DNA of 64,000 bases. Source: Aristolochia californica (lineage: Eukaryota; Streptophyta; Magnoliopsida; Piperales; Aristolochiaceae). The DNA lies in NCBI GenBank assembly GCA_029961685.1, contig JARWKL010000004.1:32835294-32899293 (forward strand). The letters are read 5' to 3'. The notes below the pieces were generated by a model. That model was not told the DNA's origin, ran no database searches, and worked only from the letters and a program-made list of their open reading frames with translations. The stretch's first letter is position 1. The number at the start of each line of letters is the position of its first letter. Both the position numbers and the translations under genes were made by a program. This document shows, piece by piece, positions 1 through 10,871 of this stretch.

Positions 1-710
1 AAAATATGCACATACTGTGTGTGGCTAACAAACTGGTTTGCTCGGGCCTACCTTTCCTGTAAGGTCTTTTGGTACACCTCTAGTGTTCCAGTTTGTTTGT
101 AATTGATTAATTCTCCCAATGGATTGCTACTAGCTGGAGGACCAAATCTCATCATGCAAGACTGTCTAAAAGTTGCCTAATCCTGAACCACTTGGTCATT
201 TCAGAATTGGTGGTACCAGAGAAGCGCTTCATCGAGCATGTGGTAGGCGGCCAAATACACTTTCTCATCCGTAGGTGTTTTTTGATGATAAAAGAACTGA
301 TCACACTTGGCTAACCAAATTAAAGGGTCCTTAGACTCATCATACATAGGAAAGTCAAGTTTTAAATACCTAGGCACAGTGTTTGGTCCTTGAATAGCAG
401 GCCCCAGATGGGGATGGTGTTGACGCATTGGTGGTTGTAGAGGAGGTGGTGGGTGGAATTGATGGTGGTCGGCCGGTGGAGAGTAGGTAGTTGGTGGTTG
501 GGCTCGTGTATCATGGTCCTCTTGTCACCGGAGGAGAGCTTGGATGGTAGCATCTAATGATTTTATTGCCTCACGCAAATCAGAGGTAGTTTGACGCACT
601 CTTCCAGGGCATGAGCCTGGTTATTTGTCCTCTGCCTAGTATCTTCCACTAACTATCTCAAATCGTCAGGGGAAGAGAAATCCCCAAGGGTGGACCTGTC
701 TGATACCAAA
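1..710 (-). pseudogene. Ty3/gypsy gag leader and N-terminal gag, cut by window edge
   Basis: Read on the minus strand, this starts at a PBS-like TTTGGTATCAGA (699-710), continues through a leader and enters a gag domain at about 428-201 with the family string VPRYLKLDFP followed by DPLIWL, YLAAYHML and LWYHQF. These match the other gag copies in the window. The frame breaks near 200, although LQLVAIHWEN (the counterpart of FGPPANSNPLG) can be followed in another frame. Gag would form the virus-like particle of a retrotransposon. The leader is joined upstream to a TRIM LTR instead of its own LTR. Family assignment is firm; the copy is not functional. Confidence 0.8.
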
Positions 711-1016
711 TGTTAAGCACCTAGCCAATACTACCCAAAAGACCGGCCTGTTAGGAGCGGAAGACATAGGTACTTAACCCTAGGACCATAACATCACACC
801 CCACCTTCCCAAGCCGACGACCACGGTGGCGCAACGACACTGGCCCAACCCGGTGGCCTACTCTAGCGGCGACCTACTCCTAGTGCCCCTTCGTAGTTCT
901 CCAGGTCGCCCCCTCCGCTAGGTCGCCCCTTCCAAACCTACCAGTAATTTTAATCCAGCCTTTGCGCACCCCGGGAGTCGAACTGGCGACGTGGGAGCCC
1001 GCTCTGATACCAAGAT
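711..1016 (-). mobile_element. TRIM remnant (one LTR plus internal) fused at the PBS to Ty3 sequences
   Basis: The 83-bp TRIM LTR is 711-793 (TGTTAAGC to CCATAACA on the plus strand). The TRIM internal region lies at 794-1004 and the reverse complement of TGGTATCAGAGC at 1005-1016. A complete TRIM would have a second LTR beyond 1016, but a 510-bp Ty3 LTR stands there. At the other side the TRIM LTR passes through TTTGGTATCAGA straight into a Ty3 gag leader. Both joins therefore sit at a PBS. No target-site duplication is visible (ccaaa on the left, cagtg on the right). Confidence 0.75.
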
Positions 1017-1019
1017 GAT

Positions 1020-1529
1020 AGGTTCTTCCCTTGCCATGGATCGAGTCACCCTTCTTTCCTCTCTTCCCTCCATGGATGATCTTGACGTTGGAAGAGAATT
1101 CTTGTTTCTTGAACGAGTAATGGTGGAACTCAATTAGAACGAAGGAGCTTTGGAGGAAGCTCAACCTTGGACCTCAAAGGGAGAAATCCAACCTAGACCT
1201 CTGAGGGAGAATCTGACCTGTAATATATAATTTTCTCAATACTTGCCTCTCTTCTCCTTCATGTCCCCCTAAATAGGGTTGAGGACGAAAATACAAAGAT
1301 GACCCATAGGTCAAGTGGTTCACACCACATTACACTGAACCAACCCAAACTAAACCAAACCAAATAAAGTAAACCAAATCGGGTTCATGCCACATTACAT
1401 TGAACCAACCCAAACTAAACCAAACCAAATAAATTAAACCAAACCGAATTGAAATTACATGAAAAGTAAATTGACATAATTTAATTCCTATGCCTATGGA
1501 TAACTCGTGATGCTATGGAGTCCATAACA
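1020..1529 (-). repeat. Ty3/gypsy LTR (510 bp)
   Basis: On the minus strand this begins TGTTATGGACTCCATAGC and ends near ATGGCAAGGGAAGAACCTATCA, then a PBS follows. The end carries the family signature GACTCGATCCATGGCAAGG. An imperfect tandem duplication of about 66 bp made of AACCAAACCAAAT-type sequence lies at about 1320-1450. The LTR abuts a truncated RNase H frame, so an open frame reads HTDHC then VMDSIASRV across the join. It does not resemble the LTR at 4319-4718, so the two are probably not a pair. Confidence 0.75.
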
Positions 1530-4304
1530 CAGTGGTCGGTATGGATGAGGAAGGGACGACCCCAGAGATATGGCCTCCAGTGCTGAATGGCTTTGGCTAA
1601 GCCAATAAGTTCACGCTCATAGGCCGCGAGTTTGTGATGATGAATGGCTAAGTGTCTACTGAAATACGCAATGGGATGCCCCTGCTGCTGTAGAATGGCC
1701 CAGATGCCCCCCTCAGATGCATCACATTCAATAATAAAGAGATCCTCAAAGTTCGAAAGTTGAAGCAGAGAGTGGACGCTAATGCCAGCTTGAGTTGATA
1801 AAAGGAGGAGGCTGCTGCCTCGGACCATGCGAATGCATGACGTTTCAGTAAGCTGGTCAGTGGTGCGGCGAGCTGGCCATAATCTTGGATGAACTTGTGG
1901 TAGTACCCCGATAAGCCCAAGAAGCCTTTTAACGATGTTGCTGAATGTGGAGTAGGCTAGTCCACAATGGCTTGGATCTTGGAACTATCCACTTGGACGC
2001 CGGTGGCAGAAATGACATGGCCCGAATAAGCTACCTCTGAAGCACCAAACGAGCATTTGGAGTGCTTGAGGAATAGTTGGTGTGCACGTAGGAGTTAAAA
2101 CACCGTACACAAGTGCTAAATGTCGCTCTCCCAAGTGTGGCTGTAGATCAAAATATCATAAAAGAAAACAAGGACATATTTCCATAAAAGGGGCCGAAAT
2201 ACCTCGTTCATGAGGGCCTGGAAGGTGGAGGGGGCATTGGAGAGCCCAAATGGCATGACCAGAAATCGAAATGGCCATGGTAAATACTGAAGGCTGTCTT
2301 CTCCACATCGGGCGGGTAGACTCGGATCTGATGGTAACCGGAATGTAAATCCAGCTTTGTAAAGAAGTTGGCACCATGGAGTTTGTCCAAGAGCTCATCT
2401 ACCATGGGTATCAGAAATTTGTCCTTGAAAGTGTGTGCATTCAGCTCTCTGTAGTCGACACAAAAGCACCAAGTCTGATCTTTCTTGCGCACTAGCAGCA
2501 CCAGAGAAGAAAAAGGGGACCTGCTGGATTGAATCAGGGCTTTTTCAAGCATCTGTTGGCATTGCTTCTCGATTTCATCCTTTGGGACGTGCGGGTAATG
2601 GTAGGGCCGGCGAATGACTGGCTCTGTGCCCAATTTCAGCCGGATGCGATGGTCATAGGTTCAGATGGGAGGAAGTGACTTCGGCTCTCTAAACAAGTCC
2701 ACAAATTCAGAGATGAGGGACTGCAAGCTGCTGCTGTCTGAGGTGGTGACCTGTAAATTCTGGAGTGTGCAGCGAGCGGGGGCATGAGTGCCATGAAGAG
2801 TGAGCTCTTGCTGGCCGGAGGTGAAGGTCATGGTGAGGGATGTGAAATCCCAAAAGATAGGACCCAGCTGTTGAAGCCACTTGATACCCAAAACTAAGTC
2901 AAACCCAGCGAGAGGAATGACGAAGAAATCGGCCTCAAATGGATGGACTTCAATATCAAACTGGATTGCTGAACATACTCCAAGACTGCAAAACTGAGAG
3001 GCCAGAGTTGTGTTGCACGGGTAAGCCCAGCTGCTGTGCGGCTGTCTGGCTAAGAAAGTTATGGGTGCTGCCCGAATCAAACAAGGCAACGAGCATGAGA
3101 TTGTGGATGACAGCGTGGACCTGCATGGTGTTGGTGTTGTGCAAGCCGGTCATGGCGTGGAGGGAAATGGCAGGTTCCTCCACCGCTGGCTCGTCTTCGG
3201 TGTCGGAAAGGTCACACTCTTCCAGATCACCCCCTTCAAGACAAAATAGCCTTTGGCATTGATGGCCGGGATGATATTTTTCATCACAATTGAAACAGAG
3301 GCCTGGAGCGAGCCGTTGTTCCTGGTTGGCTTTAGAGAGGCGTTTGATGAATTGGGGAGGTGGCGTGGTGGTTGAGGGCTGTAAGGGAGGAGTAGTATTG
3401 GTTTGGGTGCAGGAAATTGGGGGGAGCAGGGGGAGGTGCTTGAGTGGGACGTCCTGACCAGGGGAGTCTTCTGCCAAGGGAGTCTCTCAGGATGCGTTGT
3501 TTGGATCCAACGATCAGGCCAAATTCATGGCATGGTCGAGAGTGGTTGGGGCCAGTAATGCAACCTCAATGCGGAGTGCCTCAACCAGGCCTGCTGTGAA
3601 CAAGGGGACATACTGGTTGGGATGCACCAAGTGAGTGGCATGAGCCAGCTTTTCTTGGAAGGATTTGTGGTACTGTGCTAGCGACCAGATTGTTTGAGGT
3701 TGACTAAGTCCCCAAGAGGGCAGTGGCGGGCAGGGGGTCCGAACCGTAACATGAAAGAGGCTCTAAAAATCTCCCAATCATACAGAGGATTCTCATATCG
3801 GAACTGATGATACCGCAGGAGCGCTTCGTCAAACATGTGGTAGGCAGCAAGTGGATGTCAGTCCTCGGGCTGAGTTTGTTGGTGCCAAAAGAATTGGTCG
3901 CACTTATGCAACCAAATGAGAAGGTCCGAAGACCCATCAAAGTTTGGAAAGTCCAATTTGGCGTACCTTGGCACCGAGGAAGGGGTTGGTCCTTGGGCCC
4001 CTATGGATGTAGGGTGTGGGGGACGGAATAGGGGGGGGGATTGTGGAGTGAAATGAAAGTGAGGTTGGGCAAGGGGGGAGGAAGAGATTCCTAGCTGGGT
4101 GGGAGGACGTGGGTAAACTTCATCCATCAGGGCCATCAGTTGCTGGATAGAGAGAGTGTACTGCTGTTGTTGCTGCGGGGCAGAGTCTTGGAGAGATAGA
4201 AGTTACTGTTGGAATGAGTCAAGTTTGACCTATGTGCTTACACGTTGTGCCTTCAAAAAATTTTGGATGTCATCAGAGGAAGAGGAATCACCAACAGTCG
4301 TTCG
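1530..4304 (-). pseudogene. Ty3/gypsy gag-pol (gag, protease, RT, RNase H); integrase absent
   Basis: In minus-strand order: gag (about 4136-3480), a CX2CX4HX4C zinc knuckle (CFNCDEKYHPGHQC) with the retropepsin motif LFDSGSTHNF in the 173-residue frame 3477-2956, protease C-terminus (3089-2661), RT (2633-2156) and RNase H (1828-1530). The RT polymerase box reads FFYD instead of FFDD. Frame shifts separate protease and RT pieces. The frame stops inside RNase H at IHTDHC and runs into another LTR, so RNase H end, integrase and chromodomain are missing. Gag-pol would copy and integrate the element; this copy cannot. Confidence 0.88.
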
Positions 4305-4318
4305 GTCTGATACCACGA

Positions 4319-4718
4319 TGTTAGGTTCCCTTGCCATGGATATTGTCACTCGGCATTCCCCTTGAGGTTCCAGTTTATAAGATGGAGAATGGCGTGAAGA
4401 AGCCTCCTTGGCGTCATTGATTTGTTGAAGAGCTCAGAGGTAGATAGAGTGATGAGTGTGTGTGGGAAGAGGAGCTCAGTGAGAGCATTAATCTATCTTG
4501 CCTATTGTATTCTAACTTAGGTAAATGCTTGCCTTCATTTCAATATTGTCCTCCTTATAATCCAAGGAAGGGATGCTGGCCACACTAACACTTCACGCCC
4601 AGATTACAAGGGTTCCCCATGATTAATTACAATAGTACCTCTCATGACTTAACCTGAATCTAACAACAATTAAGTCATATGCCTGGTAGAGACTCTTGAT
4701 GCTATGGAGTCCATAACA
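4319..4718 (-). repeat. Ty3/gypsy 5' LTR (400 bp) of the element at 1530-4304
   Basis: On the minus strand it runs from TGTTATGGACTCCATAGC to GGAACCTAACA, followed after 3 bases by TGGTATCAGA (4306-4315, reverse complement), an initiator tRNA-Met type PBS. Just inside the end is CCATGGCAAGGGAACC, the conserved U5 segment that can encode SMARE. Gag of the downstream element follows in the correct order, so this is its 5' LTR. No matching 3' LTR is present. Confidence 0.8.
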
Positions 4719-5015
4719 AATTAATTGTAATTTCTCATACCTTATTCCCTTGGTTTGGGCTAAATGTTTTGCATCCTTAATCCTTTTATTAAGGAGGACG
4801 GGTAGGAATGAAACTCAAGCATTGAAGTCAAATTAGATTAGCAGGTCGGATTGTCCCTCTCTGAGGTCCAAGGTTGAGCCTCCTTCAAGGTTTCTTCTAT
4901 CCCCAAACTATTGCACGTTCGAAGCACAGAAAGGTTCTCCCTTCATCAATTGCAAATATGGAGGAAAGAGGAGAAAGGAGGGTGACCAGATCCATGGCAA
5001 GGGCATCTCCTAACA
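4719..5015 (+). repeat. Truncated 5' LTR of the plus-strand Ty3 element spread over 4.7-17.3 kb
   Basis: The right part of an LTR ends with GATCCATGGCAAGGGC and TCCTAACA at 5015, followed by TCG and the PBS TGGTATCAGA. The left end, with the expected TGTTATGG start, is missing; it abuts the opposite-strand LTR ending at 4718. The segment GGTCGGATT and following text resembles the 3' LTR fragment at 16987-17256. Confidence 0.7.
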
Positions 5016-5173
5016 TCGTGGTATCAGACAAGACCATTCTTAGGGATTCCTCTTCCCAGGCTGATTTGCGTCAATTTGTGGAGAAGTTGCATCATACCGT
5101 GGAGGAAAATCGAAATCGTACTGACTCTGCAATATCCTCCTTGAGCGACACTCTGCAACACCTACTCCATTGA
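4958..5173 (+). CDS. Gag N-terminal frame that starts in the LTR and reads through the PBS
   Basis: An ATG at 4958 lies within the LTR and opens the frame MEERGERRVTRSMARASPN. It continues through the PBS, read as IVVSD, into the gag leader and stops at 5171-5173. A second in-frame ATG at 4994 (tccATGGca) has good plant initiation context. The peptide RRVTRSMAR recurs in the matching LTR position of other Ty3 copies here (for example near 31500-31550 and 34200-34240). After the PBS the peptide looks coiled-coil-like (FVEKLHHTVEENRNR). The TGA at 5171 separates it from the rest of gag, so this copy is decayed. Use of the LTR start is inferred. Confidence 0.6.
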   Translation: MEERGERRVTRSMARASPNIVVSDKTILRDSSSQADLRQFVEKLHHTVEENRNRTDSAISSLSDTLQHLLH

Positions 5174-5948
5174 GTGGAGGAAGCCTTTGCTCGGGGTCCT
5201 ACGCCACCGGGCAGTTCCAGACTTCCGGCCAAGCCACTTCTTCCCCACCCACCCCCACCACCTCTGCGCCACCAATCTCCCACAACCATGGGACCCCATG
5301 CACAAGGCCACAATATGGTGCCTAGGTATGCCAACCTTGACTTTCCTACCTATGACGGGTCTACGGATCCTTTGATCTGGTTACACCACTGTGATAGTTC
5401 TTTTATTACCAAAGAACGCATGTTGATGATCGAGTCCATTTATCTGCCTTCCATATGCTTGATGAAGGGCTCCTATGGTACCAACAATTTCATTCGGAGC
5501 ATCATGTTAATGACTGGGATTTATTTCAAGAGTACTACATGTTGAGGTTTGGCCCTCCTGCGTGTAGCAACCCCTTGGGGGATCTGGTGAATTTGAAATA
5601 GACAGGGACTATTGAATTGTATCAGAAACAATTTTAGGAATGCCTGGCCCGCGCCAGTCAATTTGTGCCTCCTTCCCAATATGTTAATTTATTTACTTCC
5701 GGGTTAATGGAGGCCTTGTGCTTGGAAGTAGAACTGCATGACCCTCATGACCTGGCCCATGCTATGAACCTTGCAAGGACTATAGATAGCAAACAACGTG
5801 TCCTAAAGGAGTCTCTAGTCCCCAGACCATCTAAGTCAAGCAGGGCGCCCACCAGTGCCCCATCATCCCATTCAGCCCCTCCACGCCCTGGGCAAACTTC
5901 AGCACCACATGCTGACAATTCTATCTCCACTTCACCCGCAAAATATAT
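5174..5948 (+). pseudogene. Ty3/gypsy gag, broken by frameshifts
   Basis: A proline-rich linker (RGPTPPGSS, HPPPPPLRHQ) leads to VPRYANLDFPTYDGS and DPLIWLHHC, the gag signature. The reading frame shifts near 5390 and again near 5550, where matches such as GPPACSNPLGDL occur in other frames. From 5665 a 108-codon frame carries LFTSGLMEALCLEVELHDP and the linker before the zinc knuckle. The zinc knuckle is not present: at 5949 the sequence is cut by the LTR of an opposite-strand element. Confidence 0.85.
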
Positions 5949-6889
5949 TGTTATGGTCCCTAGCCATGGATCTAGTAACTCGGTGAGTTGAATATGAATC
6001 CAGCACTGTTTGAGGGTTTCTTATCACATTTTTTGTGAAAATAACTCTCTTATACTTCTCCTTTCACGTTAGGATTGAAAAGGATTTTGCTTTTCTCAAT
6101 TATAGAGGCAACCAGCAAGTTAAAGGACTGTTTAAGCACTCAGAAATGAAACCCCTCTTTTATAATTCACGTCAAGAGGGTTTTACTTGCTGTAATGACT
6201 CAAGAACAACCCCTTTCCCTATATTGAATTCATTCCCCTTCAAAAGGAGTTTCCTTTTCTTAATTATGAATGAACTCAACTAGTCAAGGAAGCACCTTGA
6301 GGCCCCAACGTGCAACCCCCTTTCTTATGGCGCAGGTCAAGGTAGGGTTTCCAATTTCATGCAGCACTGGTTCCTTACGTAAAAGAGAAACATAAATCTA
6401 ATCTCAATGCTTGGAATAAGATTAGCAAATACCTCTGGACATCAACACCCAACCAGAAACATGAACTCATCCTCCTTCCTGGGTAGACTCACGTCAAGAC
6501 CTCTCCTTTTCTGAAATTTCCGTGAAGAGGTAGTCTTTCCCTTGCAGCTCGGAATAGAAGGGTGCTTCCTGTTCTTCTTCCTCCCACGATCTCCTCAAAG
6601 ACTCTCCAATGGATGCAACAAACCACCAAAGAGAGTTCAAGCCAAGAACCATCGAATAGGGAGCCTATCAATGACCTAATTACTCTAGTTTATGCTAATT
6701 CTGAACTTCCTTTATTTCTCCATCCTTATCCCTTAAATAGGGTAATTAACATTAACATAGGTTAGGGTTATTAAAAGCCAATTCTACCCCTACCTTTAAG
6801 TCTTATTACAAATCAATAAAATTCAAAATTAAAAGAAACATAAATAATAAAATTAAAGTAGATGACTCAGTGTTATTGAGTCCATAACA
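5949..6889 (-). repeat. Ty3/gypsy 3' LTR (941 bp) of the element at 6890-7942
   Basis: On the minus strand it runs from TGTTATGGACTCAATAAC (6889) to CTAGGGACCATAACA (5949). The TAGCCATGGATCTAGTAACTC segment near the end is the family U5 signature. A polypurine-like tract and the pol tail lie directly before it at 6890 and above. The LTR start overlaps codons that would read VMDSIT in the pol tail. Related long LTRs are at 22275-23039 and 23816-25147. Confidence 0.8.
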
Positions 6890-7942
6890 TCTGCCCCCCC
6901 TTGGAGATCGAGCTTGTCCTCAAGCTCGGACGCTGGGTAGACCTGGTGAAAGTTGTCGAGCTGCTCCCATGCTGTGTAGTTGTGGCCGATTGCTGCCCAG
7001 TAATGGCATGCAAGGAGATGTCCGGTGGTTCTTCCTCTATCATATCCTCTGTCACCTCGATATCCTCATTTTCAACCTTATTGATCAAAAACAATCTTTT
7101 GCACTGATGCCCGGCCTGATATGGTTAATCACAATTGTAACACAGATTCTTAGCCCTCCGTTCCGCCATCTCAGCACTAGTCAATTTTTTTATATAAGGA
7201 GGTGTAGGATGACTAGATCTCCTATCCCCTGTCAAAGTAATACCCGGGTTGTTTCTAGGAGGAATGCGCTCCTCTTGCCCCGTGGATGGAGCGCTCCGCT
7301 CCCCTGACAATGGAGGTAGTCTGTGCTGTGCCTTGTGTCATAGTTCTAAAGCATGAGCTATATTCATAGCGCTGGATAAGTCAACAGGTGCATAGAGCTC
7401 CACCTCAAGTTTTAACGCCTCAGTCAAGCTTGCTATAAATAGCACAACTTGCTGATCCACTTGTACCTTACTTCTTGCTCGTGCTAATTTTTCTTGGAAC
7501 AGTTTTTGATATTGCTCCACGGCCCCAGTTTGGCGGAAAAAAACCAAATCTCCCAAAGGGTTGCTATAAGCCGGAGGACCAAAATGGAGAGAGCACAGTC
7601 GCTTAAATTCATCCCAATCTACCATGTTTCTATCAACCTCAACAAGTTGGTACCAAAGTTGTGCTTCCCCAAGTAAGTGGAAAACAGCCACGTTGACTCA
7701 GTCATAGGCTGGGACTCGCTAATGGCTAAAATTTATTTCGCATCAATACAGCCATATCAAAGGGTCTTCTGAACCATTATAAGTAGGGAATTCCATTTTA
7801 GTATACCTCAGAATAGTGCCTCCCCCTGGTAGAAGTGTCCCCTCGGAATGAGGGGCCCTTGCTGTCCCGAGAAACTCATGCACCTAGGAAATTCTTCTCC
7901 CCCTTTGTTATACGAATGGGTCCCTCCTCTCCAGATGTTGGG
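6890..7942 (-). pseudogene. Minus-strand Ty3 remnant: gag joined directly to the pol tail
   Basis: Next to the LTR, 6900-6975 matches the last codons of the chromodomain frame, including the palindromic GAGCTTGTCCTCAAGCTC (plus strand). Immediately upstream come protease/gag-type sequences: ISLHAITGQ (7094-6873), a zinc-knuckle piece NLCYNCD (7310-7125) and gag (7691-7338) with WYQLVEVDRN and FGPPAYSNPLGDLV. Most of protease and all of RT and integrase are missing, an internal deletion. The fragment ends near 7942, where plus-strand pol sequence resumes. It interrupts the plus-strand gag at 5948. Confidence 0.8.
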
Positions 7943-8763
7943 GCCTATCTTGTGGGGTTTTTAGGCCCTGACCATGACCTTCACAAAGGGCCAGCGTTAG
8001 ATCACCTTACATGGAACACGTGCTACTGTGTCCTACACACTTTAGGCAGTTCAGGTCCAGAGCGCCGAGCTCTGTAAGTTATCTCAATTACTTACAAACT
8101 TTGAAGATTTATTTCAAGAACTACTGCTCTTCTGCCTATTCGCCACTGTGATCACCGCATCAGATTGAAACTGGGGACAAAACCTGTGGTGGTTCGGCCT
8201 TACCATTACCCCCACTTACAGAAGGATGAAATTGAGAGAGAGTGCCAAAATATGCTCGCCCAGGGAATTATTTAGCCCAGCAGGTCTCCTTTGTCATCCC
8301 CGATGTTACTGGTAAAAAGACATGACAAGTCCTAGAGATTTTGTGTGGACTACAGGCAGCTCAATGCTAACACAATTAAAGATAAATTTCCCATTCTCGT
8401 GGTGGATGAGCTGTTAGATGAGTTACATGACACCACTATATTTACAAAGTTGGACTTGAAGTCAGGTTATCATCAGATTAGAGTTCATCCTTCAGATGTG
8501 GAGAAGACCGCGTTCTGCATGAACATTGGGCATTTCAAGTTCCTAGTGATGCCATTTGGTCTCTCCAATGCACCATCCACTTTCCAGGTCCTCATGAATT
8601 TAGCTCTATCTTACGGAAATATGTTCTAGTCTTTTTTGATGATATATTGGTGTATAGCAAACTTTGGGACAAGCACCTTCAGCACCTTCACCATGTATTT
8701 ACTCTCCAACGTTCACATCATTTGGTTTTAAACAAGTCCAAATGTTCTATGGGCACACCTGAG
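7943..8763 (+). pseudogene. Ty3/gypsy protease end and RT N-terminal half, degenerate
   Basis: Frame-shifted protease C-terminal matches (ILWGF, LTMTFTKG) lead into [76 protein letters not shown]. Stop codons occur in the PSRSPL region and just before the polymerase box. The box itself reads FFDDI in a shifted frame near 8630-8645. At 8763, after a KSKCSMGTPE-like string, the frame is cut by the LTR of H1. The continuation of this pol is at 11316. Confidence 0.87.
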
Positions 8764-9179
8764 TGTTATGCATGCAATAACATTATTATTTTAGTTGTTT
8801 TCTTTAATTTAATTTATTTTATTTCAGTTTTAGGTCATAGGGATATTTTTGGAATATTTTATTTATAGGGGTATTTTAAGAATATTTTATTGTAAACCCT
8901 AACCGGGTGAACCCTATTTAAGGGGTAAGAGTAATGAGAAACACAAACATTAAAGTATTAAGAATTAGGTTAAATGTAGCGTAAAGAGGCATGAGATCAC
9001 CTTCTTGATCTCGAGGTTAGGGTTTTCCTCAAAAATCCACGTATTCTCTCATCTTCCATTGATCTTCATCTTCCCCATGTCTTCCTACTATCCCTACGGT
9101 AATGCCTGGAAGACCCATAAACCGTGGCAGATCTCAAATCCTCCCAAAGAATCCACGTGTCAGATCCGGGACCGTAACA
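8764..9179 (+). repeat. 5' LTR of H1 (416 bp)
   Basis: TGTTATGCATGCAATAAC to GGGACCGTAACA. A TATA-like CCTATTTAAGGGG lies near 8913. An ATG near 9078 opens [18 protein letters not shown], which would run across the LTR end, but in this copy it meets TAG inside the PBS (TGGTATTAG). Confidence 0.85.
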
Positions 9180-9202
9180 ACTGGTATTAGAGCGGGAACA
9201 CA

Positions 9203-9724
9203 ATGGGTTATTCTATACCCCAAGAAAGATGGATTTCTATGGGTAAGGAATTGGAACAAATACGAGCACGATTAGATGCTTCCATTGAATGTTACGCAAG
9301 GGAGGAACTCGTTGCTTCAGCAAAACAGGTCACACGACCTCAAATCTCCAACCACATAGGTGCACAAGAGGTAACAGAAGCTATCTCGGACGAGGCAACA
9401 GGCCAAGGGCTGGAAAAATCAAAATTTTCATCCCATATACCGGCCGAAGCACCTATGGCAGGTTTGGGGGCGACCCCAAACCCCTTATCACGGGAAACCA
9501 GAATTCCACTGGCGACGGCAATAACATTGGCCAGCGGAGAAGCCCCTAAGGGGTGTTGTTCACCATCGGAGAAAGTTCTACCGGCAACCAACCGTAACAC
9601 CTTTCCGACTGGGTCCGTCGATCTGGCAAGTAACATGGCGTGGAGCACAGGGGGGAGAAAGGACGACGGGAAAAATGGGCACCAGAACGCCTCTCGAACC
9701 AGGCAACGGAAAATCCTCCAGTAG
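9203..9724 (+). CDS. H1 leader open frame, 173 codons, function unknown
   Basis: The frame starts with ATG at 9203, 12 bases after the PBS (9183-9194), as MGYSIPQERWISMGKELEQI. The first 45 residues are related to the leader of H2 (RWNAMGKELEEIRARLD) and look helical and charged. The rest has no family I recognise and no gag or zinc-knuckle motif. Overlapping frames on both strands are similarly long, so much of this openness may reflect G+C-rich composition. It could be a vestigial gag N-terminus or part of captured sequence. Confidence 0.35.
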   Translation: MGYSIPQERWISMGKELEQIRARLDASIECYAREELVASAKQVTRPQISNHIGAQEVTEAISDEATGQGLEKSKFSSHIPAEAPMAGLGATPNPLSRETRIPLATAITLASGEAPKGCCSPSEKVLPATNRNTFPTGSVDLASNMAWSTGGRKDDGKNGHQNASRTRQRKILQ

Positions 9725-10403
9725 GGACACTTCGACTTCCTCTTGTGGGCCACAAGAGGAAGAGGAGGCACTGTCGGAGCCATAGGCGAAATTTCCGCAA
9801 GGCGTCTCTGTTCCGGGGGGCTGAGAAATGGAGGTTCTACGTATCGGCAATGCTCCCAGCAGCGAAGCCCCAACGGGCTTCTCTTCGCCACTGGCAAAGC
9901 ACGAAATTTCTTTGACGCCGTAGGCGACTTTTTCGCAAGGGATCTCGGTTCCGGGGGGCTGAGCAACAACTATTCACATGTTTTTGAGAGCCCTCTGTCT
10001 CGGAAACTATCCAGGCGGTGAAGCCCCTATGGGCTACAATTCGCCACTAAAAAATTAGGCGACTCCGTCGGTGCCATGAGAGAGGAAGGAGACGGCCGCT
10101 ATCGTTGGGATCGGCAGGAGGATTCGGCAGGATTTTGATTTTCGACTAACCATCGGCGAAATTTCCGCCGAAGGAAGAAGATGATGCCAATTCAAATTTT
10201 CCTAAGTTAGGAAAATTTCATCTGTGCACGAAGCTCAGTCGCGTGCTGGACCGGGTTCCTGAACCGAGTCAACCCAGGTTAACTCGGACCAGGCCAAAAA
10301 AAAAAAAAAAAAAAAACTAAAATTTTGGGCGTCGAAAGGGGGGGTCCTAGCTATCACAGGTGCTACTTCGACACCGGTAGAGATGTTGGCATACAGATAC
10401 TAC

Positions 10404-10824
10404 TATTATGGGACATCCTGGTTATGGGCCTAGGTTAAGTACCTATGTCTTCCGTTCCTAACATGCCGGTCTTTTAGGTAGCATTGGCTAGGTGCTTAAC
10501 ATTTGGTATCAGATCCAACCCTCGGTCGCAAATTCGATTCTCAGCAACGGTGTAGAGGCTGGATTTAAATACTGGTAGGCCGTAGGATAAAAACTTGGGT
10601 TAGGCCAGTGTCACTACGTCGCGCGCAAAGGTTGGATTAAAATACAGGTAGGCCGTAAGATAAAACCCGGGTTGGGCCTGTGTCATTGCGTCGCCGTGGT
10701 CGTCGGCTCGAGAAGGGGGGGTGTGATGTTATGGGACATCCTGGTTATGGGCCTGGGTTAAGTACCTATGTCTTCCGTTCCTAACAGGTCAGTCTTTTGG
10801 GTAGCATTGGCTAGGTGCTTAACA
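10404..10824 (+). mobile_element. Complete TRIM (421 bp) inside H1 with 5-bp target duplication
   Basis: Identical-length 98-bp LTRs (10404-10501 and 10727-10824) flank a 225-bp internal region. PBS-like TGGTATCAGATC is at 10504-10515 and a purine tract AGAAGGGGGGGTG precedes the right LTR. Target duplication ACTAC is at 10399-10403 and 10825-10829. The related element H2 has the empty site at about 61997-62011 (cagacACTACttcc), which confirms the boundaries. There is no coding capacity; movement would need proteins supplied in trans. The 98-bp LTR is a longer variant of the 83-bp form elsewhere in the window. Confidence 0.93.
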
Positions 10825-10871
10825 ACTACTTCCAAGCTTGAGGACAAGCTCGTCTTCCAAGGGAGGTGTAA

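Noticed and set aside
1481..1828. RNase H frame continuing into a novel C-terminus VMDSIASRVIHRHRN
   Set aside because: The extension is translated LTR sequence at a deletion junction; the same VMDSIASRV ending occurs at the pol/LTR border of many copies.
9340..9969. 209-codon minus-strand frame opposite the H1 leader
   Set aside because: It is a G+C-rich shadow frame with no recognisable motif; several frames are open here at once.
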